Source of the DNA: Streptomyces sp. R28
Lineage (GTDB): Bacteria; Actinomycetota; Actinomycetes; Streptomycetales; Streptomycetaceae
Assembly (NCBI RefSeq): GCF_041052385.1
Contig: NZ_CP163439.1
Location: 4,577,001 to 4,641,000, forward strand
DNA: 64,000 nucleotides
Direction: 5' to 3'
A model generated the notes under the pieces. The model ran no database searches, was not told the DNA's origin, and worked only from the letters and a program-made list of their open reading frames with translations. Within the stretch, counting starts at the first letter, position 1; each line of letters starts with the position of its first letter. Shown here piece after piece: positions 54,342 to 62,971 of this stretch. The translations under genes and the position numbers were made by a program.

Positions 54342-54784
54342 CGCACCCTCTCCCGGTCCGTGTGCCGCGTATGCGCCGAGTGCAGTTGCTCGACCGAGAC
54401 CACGAGGTCGGACACCTCCATGCCGGCCCATGCCCTGATCCGCTCGGTGACCTCCCGGCGCACCGCGGCGCACTGCGCCCCGATGTCGGACGGATAGCCG
54501 AGCTCGACGGTGATGTGCAGCCGTGCCTCGCCGAGCACCGCCTGCCGTCCGGCGGCGGACTCGGCGTCCCGTCCTGCGCCGGTCCGTTCCGGCGCCCGCC
54601 GTACGGATGTGCTCACGTGTGGCGTCCGGTGGCCGGGTGGTACGTGGCCGGCCGACTCGGCGAACCGGCTCAGCGCCTCGCGCGCCACCCGGGCCGTGAT
54701 CTTCGCGACGACCCGGTCGGTGACGGCGGTCGCCCCGCGCTCCCCGCGGGGGACGCCCGGACGCTCATCGGCTTCCCCGCTCAC
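54338..54784 (-). CDS. Asp23/Gls24-family envelope stress protein
   Basis: 148 aa. The Asp23 pattern is visible as VTDRVVAKITARVAREALSR early and LHITVELGYPSDIGAQCAAV then MEVSDLVVSVEQLH late, with a disordered insertion between. ATG 54784 overlaps the upstream stop (ATGA). Second of two Asp23 paralogues; the more divergent one. Confidence 0.8.
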   Translation of the reverse strand: MSGEADERPGVPRGERGATAVTDRVVAKITARVAREALSRFAESAGHVPPGHRTPHVSTSVRRAPERTGAGRDAESAAGRQAVLGEARLHITVELGYPSDIGAQCAAVRREVTERIRAWAGMEVSDLVVSVEQLHSAHTRHTDRERVR

Positions 54785-55008
54785 CGCCGCCAGTCTCCCC
54801 GAGCCTGTCGCCGGTCGTCGCGGATCCGATCCTGCCGGTCCCGGCGGCGGACGAAGTCGCCCGGTTCGAGATCACCCTCCATGAACCGCCCGATGACGAG
54901 ACCGACGACGCCCAGCCCCAGCACCAGCAGGAAAGCCCAGAAGTCACCGAAATACGCGGCGAAACCCAGCGCCATTCCGGCCATCAAGCCCACCACGCCC
55001 CTGCTCAT
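54781..55008 (-). CDS. DUF2273-like small membrane protein
   Basis: 75 aa from ATG 55008 with AAGGAG 6 bases upstream. Two hydrophobic stretches (VVGLMAGMALGFAAYFGDFW; AFLLVLGLGVVGLVIGRFME) and a highly basic C-terminus. DUF2273 proteins accompany Asp23 and AmaP in Gram-positive alkaline-shock operons, which this position repeats. Confidence 0.75.
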   Translation of the reverse strand: MSRGVVGLMAGMALGFAAYFGDFWAFLLVLGLGVVGLVIGRFMEGDLEPGDFVRRRDRQDRIRDDRRQARGDWRR

Positions 55009-55046
55009 TTCGCGCTCCTTCACTCAAGCGGGCTGCTCCGCTCCGG

Positions 55047-55481
55047 CTACTGGATCCGCTGCCGCTCCTCCCCTTCGTCCTCCTCGTCGTCCGGCAGTTT
55101 CACGTCGCTGACCATGATGTTGACTTCCACGACTTCCCGGCCCGCCATCCGCTCCACCGCGGCGATCACGTTCTCCCGCACCTCACCGGCCACGTCCGTG
55201 ATCGAGACGCCGTAGTCGACGACGAGCTCCAGATCGATGGCCGCCTGCAGCTCCCCGACCTCGACACTGACCCCGCGCGTGGCGGATTTGCCGCTGCCGG
55301 CGCCGGGCATCCGCTCCCGCATGGATCCCATCGAGCGGGCGAATCCGCTGCCCAGGGCATAGACGCCGCGTACGTCCCGTGCCGCCATTCCGGCGATCTT
55401 CTCCACCACCACATCGGCGACGGTCGTCCGGCCTCGGGAACCGGGCGCAGCGCCGAGCCTGACGCCGGTGTTCTCAGTCAT
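55047..55481 (-). CDS. Asp23/Gls24-family alkaline shock protein
   Basis: 144 aa, first gene of the leftward cluster, with GGGAGGAA before ATG 55481. Typical Asp23: RTTVADVVVEKIAGMAARDV then GVYALGS, IDLELVVDYGVSITDVAGEV and VVEVNIMVSDVKLP. The AT-rich upstream DNA has a perfect TATAAT on the minus strand near 55533. The cluster order is asp23, DUF2273, asp23, DUF6286, amaP. Confidence 0.9.
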   Translation of the reverse strand: MTENTGVRLGAAPGSRGRTTVADVVVEKIAGMAARDVRGVYALGSGFARSMGSMRERMPGAGSGKSATRGVSVEVGELQAAIDLELVVDYGVSITDVAGEVRENVIAAVERMAGREVVEVNIMVSDVKLPDDEEDEGEERQRIQ

Positions 55482-55657
55482 CGGGATATTCCTCCCTCGC
55501 GAGGCCACAGATAACCCATTACTCGGATTATATTCTTTTTAGTACCTTTTGCCCGTCTGTAGAGCGTGAGACGGGGTGGTCCGACGAGTGGCCCGAGGCC
55601 CGGCCCCGAGCTCTCAAGGACACTCGGGCAAAACGCGGCGGGAAGAGAACCGCGGCC

Positions 55658-56488
55658 GTGGAGAAGAAGGGTGAGTGGCCAGTGACCGAGGCGTGGACGC
55701 AGGCAGTACGAAGCCGGCTTGGCCTGGGCCGGCTGCTCCCGCTCGGCGGGCCCCACGACGGGACGTGGATCACCGAGCAAGCGGCCGTCCAGGCCCTCGG
55801 GCGCACCGCCGCCGAGGTCCCCGGTGTCCGACTGGAGTCCCTGCGCATCGGGTCGGCGCCGCTCCAACCCGTGTCCGAGCCGTCCGTCCGTCCGCCGGCC
55901 AGCGCGCTACCGCCTGGCCCGCTCACCATCGAGGCCGCCTTCACCGCATCCCTCGTGCGGCCGCTGCCGGAGACCGCCGACGAATTGAGGAGCACACTGC
56001 TGGGCGCGGCCACTGAACAGCTCGGGCTGGCCACGGTGACGGCTGACCTGCGCGTAACGGATCTCCGTGAGGTCCCGGAGGCAGGCATGACGTCCCGGAC
56101 CGCGGCGACGGCCATGAGGCCCACGCCGGAAGCTGCGGCCGCGCGGAACTCGCCCCCGGTGACCGGAACAGGGTCCATGCGCGGACTCGCCAGGGAGCTG
56201 GCGGACGTCGCGACGGGTGTGCCGGGCGTAGCCCGCCTCACGGCCATGCTGGGCAGCCGCCCGGTCAGGGTGGAGGACCAAGATGATCCACCCGGCCGAC
56301 ACATCGAGGTTCACCTCGCGGTCGGCCCCGGACACCATCCACTGAAAGTCGCCCGCGCCGTCCGGGAGGCGGTAGCCGAGGCAGCCACCACTCACAGCCC
56401 GGGCCCGGCCACCGTCGCCGTCCTCATCACGGAAACCGCGCCCTGGCGACAGACCTCGCCGGTCACCGTGATGAGTGCCCCTCAGTGA
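55658..56488 (+). CDS. Asp23-cluster-associated protein of unknown function
   Basis: 276 aa from GTG 55658. Divergent from the Asp23 operon. Segments such as LARELADVATGVPGVARLTA and HIEVHLAVGPGHHPLKVARA recall a decayed or divergent Asp23-type fold, possibly twice in one chain (also VQALGRTAAEVPGVRLESLR). Membrane segments are absent. Role inferred only from location. Confidence 0.55.
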   Translation: MEKKGEWPVTEAWTQAVRSRLGLGRLLPLGGPHDGTWITEQAAVQALGRTAAEVPGVRLESLRIGSAPLQPVSEPSVRPPASALPPGPLTIEAAFTASLVRPLPETADELRSTLLGAATEQLGLATVTADLRVTDLREVPEAGMTSRTAATAMRPTPEAAAARNSPPVTGTGSMRGLARELADVATGVPGVARLTAMLGSRPVRVEDQDDPPGRHIEVHLAVGPGHHPLKVARAVREAVAEAATTHSPGPATVAVLITETAPWRQTSPVTVMSAPQ

Positions 56489-56694
56489 TCAGCCGACCCC
56501 CCTCCCCCGACCTTCCCGGTTCTTCCCTGAAAGCGCGCGGCCGTCACTCCGCCAGCCCTGACCTGCCACGGTGTGAGACCTGCCTGACAGGGAACCCGCA
56601 TGCGGAGAGCGACGTCGTCCCTGCTCCGCGGTCGCGCGATGTGCATCCGCAACGGCCAAAGCGCATCCCTGCCTGTGGCCCGGTCTCAGCAACT

Positions 56695-56820
56695 CCGAGG
56701 CGGCGCCTGACCATCCGCCCCCTTCGGAGAGAGTTTCCGAGGCGGCGCCTGACCATCCGCCCCCTTCGGAGAGAGTTTCCGAGGCGGCGCCTGACCATCT
56801 GCCCCCTTCGGAGAGAGTTA
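56695..56820 (+). repeat. Three tandem 42-bp repeats upstream of the desaturase
   Basis: Units start at 56695, 56737 and 56779. Apart from one C-to-T change and the final base of the third unit they are identical. Each contains gcctgaccat and ends ttcggagagagtt, and the last ends 7 bases before the desaturase ATG. They fill the leader and may be operators or translation-control elements. Confidence 0.85.
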
Positions 56821-56827
56821 CAGCAAC

Positions 56828-57871
56828 ATGACCACCAACACCACGGTCCGCCCCCCGCCCTCGGAGACGTCGGGCAGTGACTTCGCCCGATTGTCGAGAA
56901 GGATCGCTGATGCCGGCCTGCTGGGACGCCGTCCCGGCTATTACGCAGTGCGGATCACAGTGGTGGCCGCGCTCTACGTCAGTGGGTGGGCCGCCGTCGC
57001 GCTCGTCGGCGACAGTTGGTGGACACTGGCGGTCGCCGTCTTCCTGGCCGTCGTCTTCGGCCAGGTCGCCCTGCTCGCCCATGACGCAGCCCACCGCCAG
57101 GTGTTCCGCCGACGCCGGGCCAGCGAAGCATCCGGCCGGATCGCCGGTGCCGGTATCGGGATGGGCTACGGGTGGTGGCAGGACAAGCACACCCGCCACC
57201 ACGCCAACCCCAACCACGAGGAACTCGACCCCGACCTCGCCCCCGACCTGCTGGTCTGGTCCCAGGACCAGGCCCGGGCCGCCAAGGGGCTCCCCCGCCT
57301 CATCGGCCGCTGGCAAGCCTTCCTGTTCTTCCCGCTCCTCACCCTGGAGGGCTTCAACCTGCACGTGTCGAGCGTGAAGGCGCTGGCCAACCGCTCGCTC
57401 AAGCACCGAACGCTCGACGGCACCCTGCTGTTCGCCCACTTCGCGGTCTACCTGACCGTCCTGCTCTGGCTGCTGCCGCCCGGCATGGCGATCGCCTTCA
57501 TCGCCGTCCACCAGGGCCTGTTCGGCGTCTACCTCGGCTCCCTCTTCGCTCCGAACCACAAGGGCATGCCGATCCTGACGGGCGATGACCGCCCGGACTT
57601 CCTCCGCCGCCAGGTGCTCACCTCACGCAACGTGCGCGGCGGCCGGTTCACCGACATCGCACTGGGCGGGCTGAACCACCAGATCGAGCACCACCTGTTC
57701 CCCAGCATGCCCAGCCCCAACCTGCGCAAGGCCCGAACCATCGTCCGCCACTACTGCGAGGAACTGGGCGTGGACTACGTCGAGACCGGGCTGATCACCT
57801 CCTACCGGCAGGCCCTCACCAGCCTCCATCAGGCCGGAGCACCGCTCAGGCACCCCCACGTCCCCGCCTAG
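56828..57871 (+). CDS. Membrane fatty-acid desaturase
   Basis: 347-aa di-iron acyl-lipid desaturase. The three histidine boxes are HDAAH, HTRHH and QIEHH (in GGLNHQIEHHLFPSMP), the front-end/DesA3-like arrangement. Membrane helices flank them (VVAALYVSGWAAVALVG; LAVAVFLAVVFGQVALLAHD). GGAGAGAG stands about 11 bases before ATG 56828. Carried inside element 1 with the Asp23 cluster, it would tune membrane fluidity under stress. The substrate and double-bond position are unknown. Confidence 0.92.
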   Translation: MTTNTTVRPPPSETSGSDFARLSRRIADAGLLGRRPGYYAVRITVVAALYVSGWAAVALVGDSWWTLAVAVFLAVVFGQVALLAHDAAHRQVFRRRRASEASGRIAGAGIGMGYGWWQDKHTRHHANPNHEELDPDLAPDLLVWSQDQARAAKGLPRLIGRWQAFLFFPLLTLEGFNLHVSSVKALANRSLKHRTLDGTLLFAHFAVYLTVLLWLLPPGMAIAFIAVHQGLFGVYLGSLFAPNHKGMPILTGDDRPDFLRRQVLTSRNVRGGRFTDIALGGLNHQIEHHLFPSMPSPNLRKARTIVRHYCEELGVDYVETGLITSYRQALTSLHQAGAPLRHPHVPA

Positions 57872-57911
57872 AGGGTGCTGCCGCATGCCGTCGGTGCCCG
57901 TGATGCGGTGA

Positions 57912-58082
57912 CTGACACGGCACACATCGGTCCAGGAGCACGGCTATCCGGCATCCGGCGACGACTGCGTCACCGTCGACGACGAGCTCTGGTCGGCGGT
58001 CGCGAACCCGGCCCGGCGCTACAAGGTTGCCGTCGACCCGTCGTCGGACGAGGGCCTGGCAGAACGGATTCAGCACACATGA
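57912..58082 (+). pseudogene. C-terminal gene fragment at the tail of element 1
   Basis: An open stretch without a start codon encodes GDDCVTVDDELWSAVANPAR, RYKVAVDPSSDEG and the ending RIQHT, with good codon bias. The last codons lie in the tail homology shared with element 2. Parent family not recognised. The rest of 57872-58447 holds the tail repeat, att 2 and the head of element 2. Confidence 0.4.
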
Positions 58083-58188
58083 GGCCGGGAATCTCCGTGA
58101 ACACGTGAGAACTACGGAGGGGCATTTCCCCAGGCCATGCACCGTAATGTCGGCGTATCCGCAGGTCACAGCCCCCACCCGAGGAAAA
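58068..58188 (+). repeat. Tail homology of element 1 (copy of 59244-59363)
   Basis: About 120 bases before att 2, from attcagcacacatg through gtgagaact and a cccc-rich part to aaaactcc, align with 59244-59363 before att 3 at roughly 70 percent by eye. Two related elements therefore end the same way. Confidence 0.7.
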
Positions 58189-58231
58189 CTCCTAAAGCGG
58201 GTGTCGCAGGTTCGAATCCTGCCGGGAGCAC
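58189..58231 (+). repeat. att site 2 (partial tRNA-Arg copy)
   Basis: Forty-three-base copy of the 3' tRNA half with one G-to-A difference near the end. It lacks the 5' half, so it is an attachment scar and not a tRNA gene. It marks the junction of elements 1 and 2. Confidence 0.9.
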
Positions 58232-58303
58232 GACCTGCGCCGCAGGTAAGGGAGTTCCAGACCCCTCGTTCCATTCGAACGGGGGGCCTTCCTCACGTCT
58301 GGA

Positions 58304-58321
58304 GTCCGCAAGGAGTCCGCA
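58304..58321 (+). repeat. Head-end direct repeat, candidate integrase arm sites (element 2)
   Basis: GTCCGCA occurs twice with an 11-bp period (58304-58310 and 58315-58321), at the same distance from att 2 as the GCCACAT pair lies from att 1. Confidence 0.5.
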
Positions 58322-58447
58322 TCCCCGCGCGCACCCGAGACGCACCTCTCGCAGATCTGCGCCGTGCCCGTCGGGAGGACGGGCCGAAGATGTGCGGACC
58401 CCTTGGGAGGCCAAGCCGCGCGGGACAGAACCTGGCATACTTGAAGT

Positions 58448-58714
58448 ATGGCAACTCGGAAGATCACCATCACCGTGCCGGAAGAGCTGGTGGAATCGAT
58501 CAAGGAGCGCGTCGACGCGCGCGGGGTGTCCGGCTACATCGCGGCCGCCGCCGCTCATCAGGACGCCATGGACCGGTTGCGCGAATTGGCCGAGCGCCTC
58601 GAAGAAGAGCACGGCGCGGTGACGGACGACGAGCAGCAAGCAGCGCTGGACCGCATCGCCGCCATTGACGGCTGGCATGACGAGCAGCCATCGAATTCGG
58701 ACGAGGCCGCGTGA
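58448..58714 (+). CDS. Antitoxin of a PIN toxin-antitoxin pair
   Basis: 88 aa. The N-terminus RKITITVPEELVESIKERVD then GVSGYIAAAAAHQ is ribbon-helix-helix-like. An acidic C-terminal part (AERLEEEHGAVTDDEQQAAL) would wrap the toxin. Its stop overlaps the toxin GTG. First cargo gene of element 2. Confidence 0.8.
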   Translation: MATRKITITVPEELVESIKERVDARGVSGYIAAAAAHQDAMDRLRELAERLEEEHGAVTDDEQQAALDRIAAIDGWHDEQPSNSDEAA

Positions 58715-59157
58715 GCCGCACCGCCCGAGCGAAGCTGCACCGGCCGCGACAACGCGTCTTCGTGTTTGACTGCGAGGCTCTGTCCAAGGCGGTTCAGGGC
58801 GACCGGGAGATGGCCGCGCTGATCAAGACGGCTCCGCGGCTGGACATCCCGATCGTCACCTCGGCGCTCACTACCTTGGAGGCATGGGATCCTCGCGAAA
58901 CGTCGAGGCAGGCATTGTGGAACTGGACGCTCTCCCGGATCCGCATCGTGCACACGGACGATCAGGTGATCGCCATGGCGCGAGACATGCTGAAGGCAGC
59001 CGGCCTGCATGGGCACAAGTACGCCATCGATGCCATTCTGGCGGCGGTGGCCGGGCGGGAAGCCGTGCAGGGAGCTCAAGCAACCGTGTTCACTTCCGAC
59101 ACCGACGACATGAATCAACTCCTCGCGGGACACTCCGTGCGAGTCGAGAAGGTCTGA
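58711..59157 (+). CDS. PIN-domain toxin (VapC-like ribonuclease)
   Basis: 148 aa from GTG 58711, which overlaps the antitoxin stop. PIN features: an early acidic FVFDCEALSKAVQGD, IVTSALTTLEAWDP (conserved Glu), HKYAIDAILAAVAG (conserved Asp) and TVFTSDTDDMNQLL (Asp cluster). VapC-type toxins cleave tRNA or rRNA when the antitoxin is lost, which would stabilise this small integrated element. Confidence 0.85.
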   Translation: MSRTARAKLHRPRQRVFVFDCEALSKAVQGDREMAALIKTAPRLDIPIVTSALTTLEAWDPRETSRQALWNWTLSRIRIVHTDDQVIAMARDMLKAAGLHGHKYAIDAILAAVAGREAVQGAQATVFTSDTDDMNQLLAGHSVRVEKV

Positions 59158-59243
59158 CGAAACGGCGCCCGCGCTGCCATTCGACCACTCGCCACCTACC
59201 CCTGAGCAACCCGTACTCAGTCAGACCGCATCCACCGGCACGC

Positions 59244-59363
59244 ATTCAGCACACATGGGAGCGGGAAGCGCCGCGAACAGGTGAGAACTGCAGAGGAGTG
59301 TTTCCCCTGACCAGACGCCTTGCGGCGTACATCTACCCAGGTCAGCGCCTCGTCCAGGCAAAA
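59244..59363 (+). repeat. Tail homology of element 2
   Basis: Aligns with 58068-58188, including cagcacacatg and gtgagaact, and runs directly into att site 3. Confidence 0.7.
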
Positions 59364-59408
59364 CTCCTAAAGCGGGTGTCGCAGGTTCGAATCCTGCCGG
59401 GGGCACAG
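59364..59408 (+). repeat. att site 3 (distal end of the tRNA-Arg elements)
   Basis: Identical over 45 bases to att 1 at 52218-52262. It is the outermost scar and defines the right boundary of the tandem elements. Confidence 0.9.
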
Positions 59409-59413
59409 CGCAC

Positions 59414-59580
59414 TAATCGATCCTGATGTCGTCGACAGGATCGTCGGTTTCCAGCGACACAGACGCCACTCGGGCAAGTGCGGGAGGGATCTCGATTCCC
59501 GGCAGCGGACCGCGCGGGCCGTCCGCAACTGCAGGCGGGCAGACACGGGTGGGCTCTTCTGCACTGAGCGCTGTGCATCG
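59414..59580 (-). pseudogene. C-terminal gene fragment next to att 3
   Basis: The minus strand encodes EEPTRVCPPAVADGPRG, PLPGIEIPPALARVASVS and the ending DDPVDDIRID with a proper stop but no start. Probably the tail of a chromosomal gene cut by the IS remnant to its right. Confidence 0.35.
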
Positions 59581-59667
59581 TGAAGTTGCTGGTCACGGGT
59601 CTGGTGTGTGCGGGGTTCGGGATGCTCGTGCTGGTCGTGGGTGGATGACTTCGGTGAAGATCGTCGG

Positions 59668-59921
59668 TCACCGGGAAACGTCACGGTTTGTGAGGACGAG
59701 CAGGAACCTCACCAAGGCGGTCGCCCACGTCGGGTCGGTGCGGAGCTTGCCGAACACGCGCCAGTTCTTGAGGTGGGCAAAGCCGTGCTCCACCGGTGCC
59801 CGGACCGCTGCCAGTGCGGTGTTCCTGAGTGCCACCGGCCCCGCCGCGAGCGCGGGTCGGGCACCGAGCCGAACCAGAGGCTCAGGTGAGCGACCTGGTC
59901 GGGGTCCGTAATGATCACCAA
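59668..59921 (-). pseudogene. Internally deleted transposase
   Basis: The 5' part encodes HLSLWFGSVPDPRSRRG, a transposase N-terminal block. In a different frame it joins PVEHGFAHLKNWRVFGKLR and ALVRFLLVLTNRDVSR with its stop, an IS5-type C-terminus. The catalytic middle is missing. The stretch 59922-60188 is the GH62 promoter region, with nothing else recognised. Confidence 0.7.
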
Positions 59922-60188
59922 GCCCGCGCCCGCACCGCTACCTGCCCCTCACGCCGAAGACCCGTACAACCACGGGACTTGAAGCCGCCTGGTTTAAGCC
60001 TGCGAACGTTTCTGCCCTCGGATCTTGCGAGAAGCATTGACGTCATTCATGGGATGTCTAGCATTCTCTCGATCGGTACTTCGACCCTTGTTCGACATGC
60101 CGGACAGTCGGGGTCGCACCACACCTCATTCCGGACAGCCTCTGACGGGGCGAACCGGTGTCGCTTGCTCAAGGATGACGAGGTCCTT

Positions 60189-61625
60189 ATGCCCAGACGT
60201 AGTTTCAGTCTCAGACGCCCGTCCGCGGTGCTCGCCGCCGTGGTTGCGGCCCTGGCCGCGTTGGCGGCGCTGCTCGTCGCCGGCCCGGCTCAGGCGGCCA
60301 CCACCAGCGACGTACGCGGTGTTGATTCCGGCAAGTGTCTCGACGTGTCGGGCTTCAGCCAGACCGACGGCGCGAACGTGCACATCTGGGACTGCCACGG
60401 TGGAACCAACCAGCAGTGGACGTTGACGGACAGCAACCAGCTGACCGTGTACGGCAACAAGTGCCTGGATGCCCGGGGCGGCGCCACCACGTCCGGGACC
60501 CCGGTGCAGATCTGGACGTGCAACGGCAGTGACAACCAGCAGTGGCGGGTGAACGCCGACGGCACCATCGTCGGCGTGCGGTCCGGGCTGTGCCTGGAGG
60601 CCGCGGGCTGGGGCAAGGCCAACGGCACGGAGGCGCGGCTCTGGTCGTGCCAGGGCGGCGCCAACCAGAAGTGGACCGGCCTGTCCGGGCCGAGCAACAC
60701 GTGTGCTCTTCCGTCGACCTACCGGTGGACCTCGACCGGTCCGCTGGCGCAGCCCGCGAACGGGCAGGTCGCGCTGAAGGACTTCACCACCGTGAAGTAC
60801 AACGGCAAGAACCTGGTCTACGCGACCACCTCCGACGGAAAGAACTGGGGCTCGACGATGTTCAGTCCCTTCACGAACTGGTCGGACATGGGGGCGGCCA
60901 CCCAGACCCCGATGAACGAGCCCGCAGTGGCGCCCGAACTGTTCTACTTCGCGCCCAAGAACATCTGGGTGATGGTGTCCCAGTGGAGCGAGTGGCCGCT
61001 CTACTACCGCACGTCCAGCGACCCCACCAACCCCAACGGCTGGTCCGCCAGGCAGCCGCTGTGGACCGGCACCCTCCCCAATTACCCCGATCCGAACCGG
61101 AGGTATGCCCCGATCGACCCGACCATGATCGCCGACGACCAGAACATGTACCTGTTCTTCGCCGCTGACAACGGCAGCATCTACCGGGCGAGCATGCCGA
61201 TCGGGAACTTCCCCAGCAGCTTCGGCTCCTCGTACACGACGGTCATGAGCGACACGGAGAAGAACCTGTTCGAGGCGCCGGAGGTCTACAAGGTCAAGGG
61301 CCAGAACCAGTACCTCATGATCGTCGAGGCTCGGGGTGTCAATGAGCAGCGCTTCTTCCGCTCATTCACGGCCTCCAGCCTGAACGGTCCGTGGACCCCG
61401 CAGGCCGCCACCGAAAGCAACCCCTTCGCCGGCAAAGCCAACAGCAAGGCCACCTGGACCAGCGACATCAGCCACGGTGCCCTGGTGCGCGAGAACCCCG
61501 ACCAGACCATGACCATCGACCCCTGCAACCTGCAGCTCCTCTACCAGGGCAGGGACCCCTCCACGGACGGCGCCGAGTACCTGACGCTGCCGTACCGGCC
61601 GGGCCTGCTCACCCTGCAGCGCTGA
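60189..61625 (+). CDS. Secreted GH62 alpha-L-arabinofuranosidase with ricin-type lectin domain
   Basis: 478 aa. Signal peptide 1 to about 36 (arginine-rich start, VLAAVVAALAALAALLVAG, cleavage after AQA). Residues about 38-160 form a CBM13/ricin B lectin with repeated CLD and QQW elements (KCLDVSGFSQTDG; CLDARGGATTSG; CLEAAGWGKANG). The GH62 five-bladed propeller follows (VALKDFTTVKYNGKNLVYAT; APIDPTMIADDQNMYLFFAA; LFEAPEVYKVKGQNQYLMIV). It removes arabinose side chains from arabinoxylan. ATG 60189 sets the signal peptide at the start. Confidence 0.93.
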   Translation: MPRRSFSLRRPSAVLAAVVAALAALAALLVAGPAQAATTSDVRGVDSGKCLDVSGFSQTDGANVHIWDCHGGTNQQWTLTDSNQLTVYGNKCLDARGGATTSGTPVQIWTCNGSDNQQWRVNADGTIVGVRSGLCLEAAGWGKANGTEARLWSCQGGANQKWTGLSGPSNTCALPSTYRWTSTGPLAQPANGQVALKDFTTVKYNGKNLVYATTSDGKNWGSTMFSPFTNWSDMGAATQTPMNEPAVAPELFYFAPKNIWVMVSQWSEWPLYYRTSSDPTNPNGWSARQPLWTGTLPNYPDPNRRYAPIDPTMIADDQNMYLFFAADNGSIYRASMPIGNFPSSFGSSYTTVMSDTEKNLFEAPEVYKVKGQNQYLMIVEARGVNEQRFFRSFTASSLNGPWTPQAATESNPFAGKANSKATWTSDISHGALVRENPDQTMTIDPCNLQLLYQGRDPSTDGAEYLTLPYRPGLLTLQR

Positions 61626-61989
61626 CCCGCCTGATCCACGGTGATCGCGATGTGGTGCGGTCCGCCGACGCGTAGACGACCGGTTTACGGCGTGGGCGAC
61701 TCCACCCGCTGACCGATACTCACCACCTTGAGGAACCCCAGCCGCGTGTCGGTCGGGGTTCCTCCCTTTCGTGGTTGTCCCCCGCGGGCGCATGGCGGCG
61801 TAACGGGCAAGCGTGCACTGATCCGTACCTGACATCCGTGCGCGGTCCGGCAGGATGCGATGACGATCCCGCATTCGAGGAAGTCGTGGCCGAACGCCGC
61901 TGGTGCCCGGCAGGTCGGCCTGGTGGATCAAGTCGATGATGTCGTCCACCATGCCCTGGCGATTTGGCCCAGAGACGGCCCAGCCCCAC

Positions 61990-62340
61990 CAAAAAGGCGA
62001 GGCATTGTCGAAACCGGTGGACTGGCCGGGCAGTGGACGCACTGGCCCGCCCGCGCCCCACCGGGCATCCGCACCACGAGCCTGGTCCACGAGAACGCCC
62101 TGCTGGCCGTGCCCGACCGGCACCCGCTCGCCCAGCTGGAGTACGTGCCGCTGGACAACCTGCGAGGCCAGGTCTGGGCCAGCTGCCCACCGGGCACGAG
62201 GTCCGCGAACAACCCTGACCGGGAGCGGTACCTTCAGCTGCTCGCAGTGATCAACAGCTGGTCGCCCCCGGAAAACCTGGCACCGGTGCTCGACTGGTTC
62301 ATCCAGGCCTTGCGTGACCCGGATATCGGGGTAGCGGCCC
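61990..62340 (+). pseudogene. Fused regulator remnants (LysR-like then TetR-like)
   Basis: Coding-like LVHENALLAVPDRHPLAQL resembles a LysR effector domain. Shortly after, RYLQLLAVINSWSPPENLAP then VLDWFIQALR resembles the end of a TetR regulator. Neither has a start, HTH or complete domain, so this is degraded regulatory DNA. The flanking 61626-61989 and 62341-62640 show nothing further. Confidence 0.45.
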
Positions 62341-62644
62341 GGTCGCGACGCGGCGTGGCCGGACCGGTTCACGTCACGCTGCCTTCGCCTGGACGGCGGG
62401 TTCTGGGCTGGACCGCGCCCTGGCGGCAACTTCCGAGTGTCGGCGCGGCCGCCGGTACCGCGGAGGCGATGCCGCGCGGCTTGACGTCGACCGGCCCGCC
62501 GCAGCCGCCGGACTCCTCCCGATATCACGCTGTACGGCAGCCAGGACGGTGTCGACATCCTGCTCAGCCGCCAGGAGGCACCGGCCACGGACGGATCGGC
62601 CCCCTGCTTCCCGAGTGAGGCAGGGGGCCGAGCCGTCTCCGCCG

Positions 62645-62890
62645 TCAGGCGAGCGGCGGAAGTTGTTCGCCCTGGACGGCCTGGAGGTCGATCCCGACGC
62701 GGAGCGTGGTGCCGATGGCGGCCATGCCGGCCTGGACGACCTGGTTGTAGTTCATCGCGAAGTCCTCGCGCGGCAGTTCGACGGTGGCCCGGAACGCGGC
62801 CCGTGGGCCGCCCCACGGGTCGGGACCGGTGCCGAGGCAGGCCAGGTCCAGGGCAACGACCCGGGCCTTGTATGTTTCCTGACCGCCGAC
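62645..62890 (-). pseudogene. YceI-like C-terminal remnant
   Basis: The minus strand encodes GGPRAAFRATVELPREDFAM, NYNQVVQAGMAAIGTTLRVG and IDLQAVQGEQ with a stop, matching the end of YceI lipid-binding-like proteins. No start or signal peptide is present. Confidence 0.5.
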
Positions 62891-62971
62891 GCCGGCGCGG
62901 AGGCCGACGGCCCGGCGCGCACGCCACGGGTGGGTGGCGTTGCTGCCGGGCCGTCAGTCACTCACGCGGTC

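Noticed and set aside
56544..56798. Repeated peptide (SEGGGWSGAASETL type) on the minus strand
   Set aside because: It arises only from the 42-bp DNA repeats and has no start signal or codon bias. The repeats are regulatory-type DNA upstream of the desaturase.
58189..58231. A second tRNA-Arg gene
   Set aside because: Only the half from the anticodon loop onward is present. The acceptor 5' strand and D-arm are missing, so it cannot fold as a tRNA.
58166..58503. Minus-strand frames with APGRIRTCDTRFRS-type peptides near 58200 and 59380
   Set aside because: This peptide is the antisense translation of a tRNA 3' half, a common spurious annotation. The DNA is an att scar.
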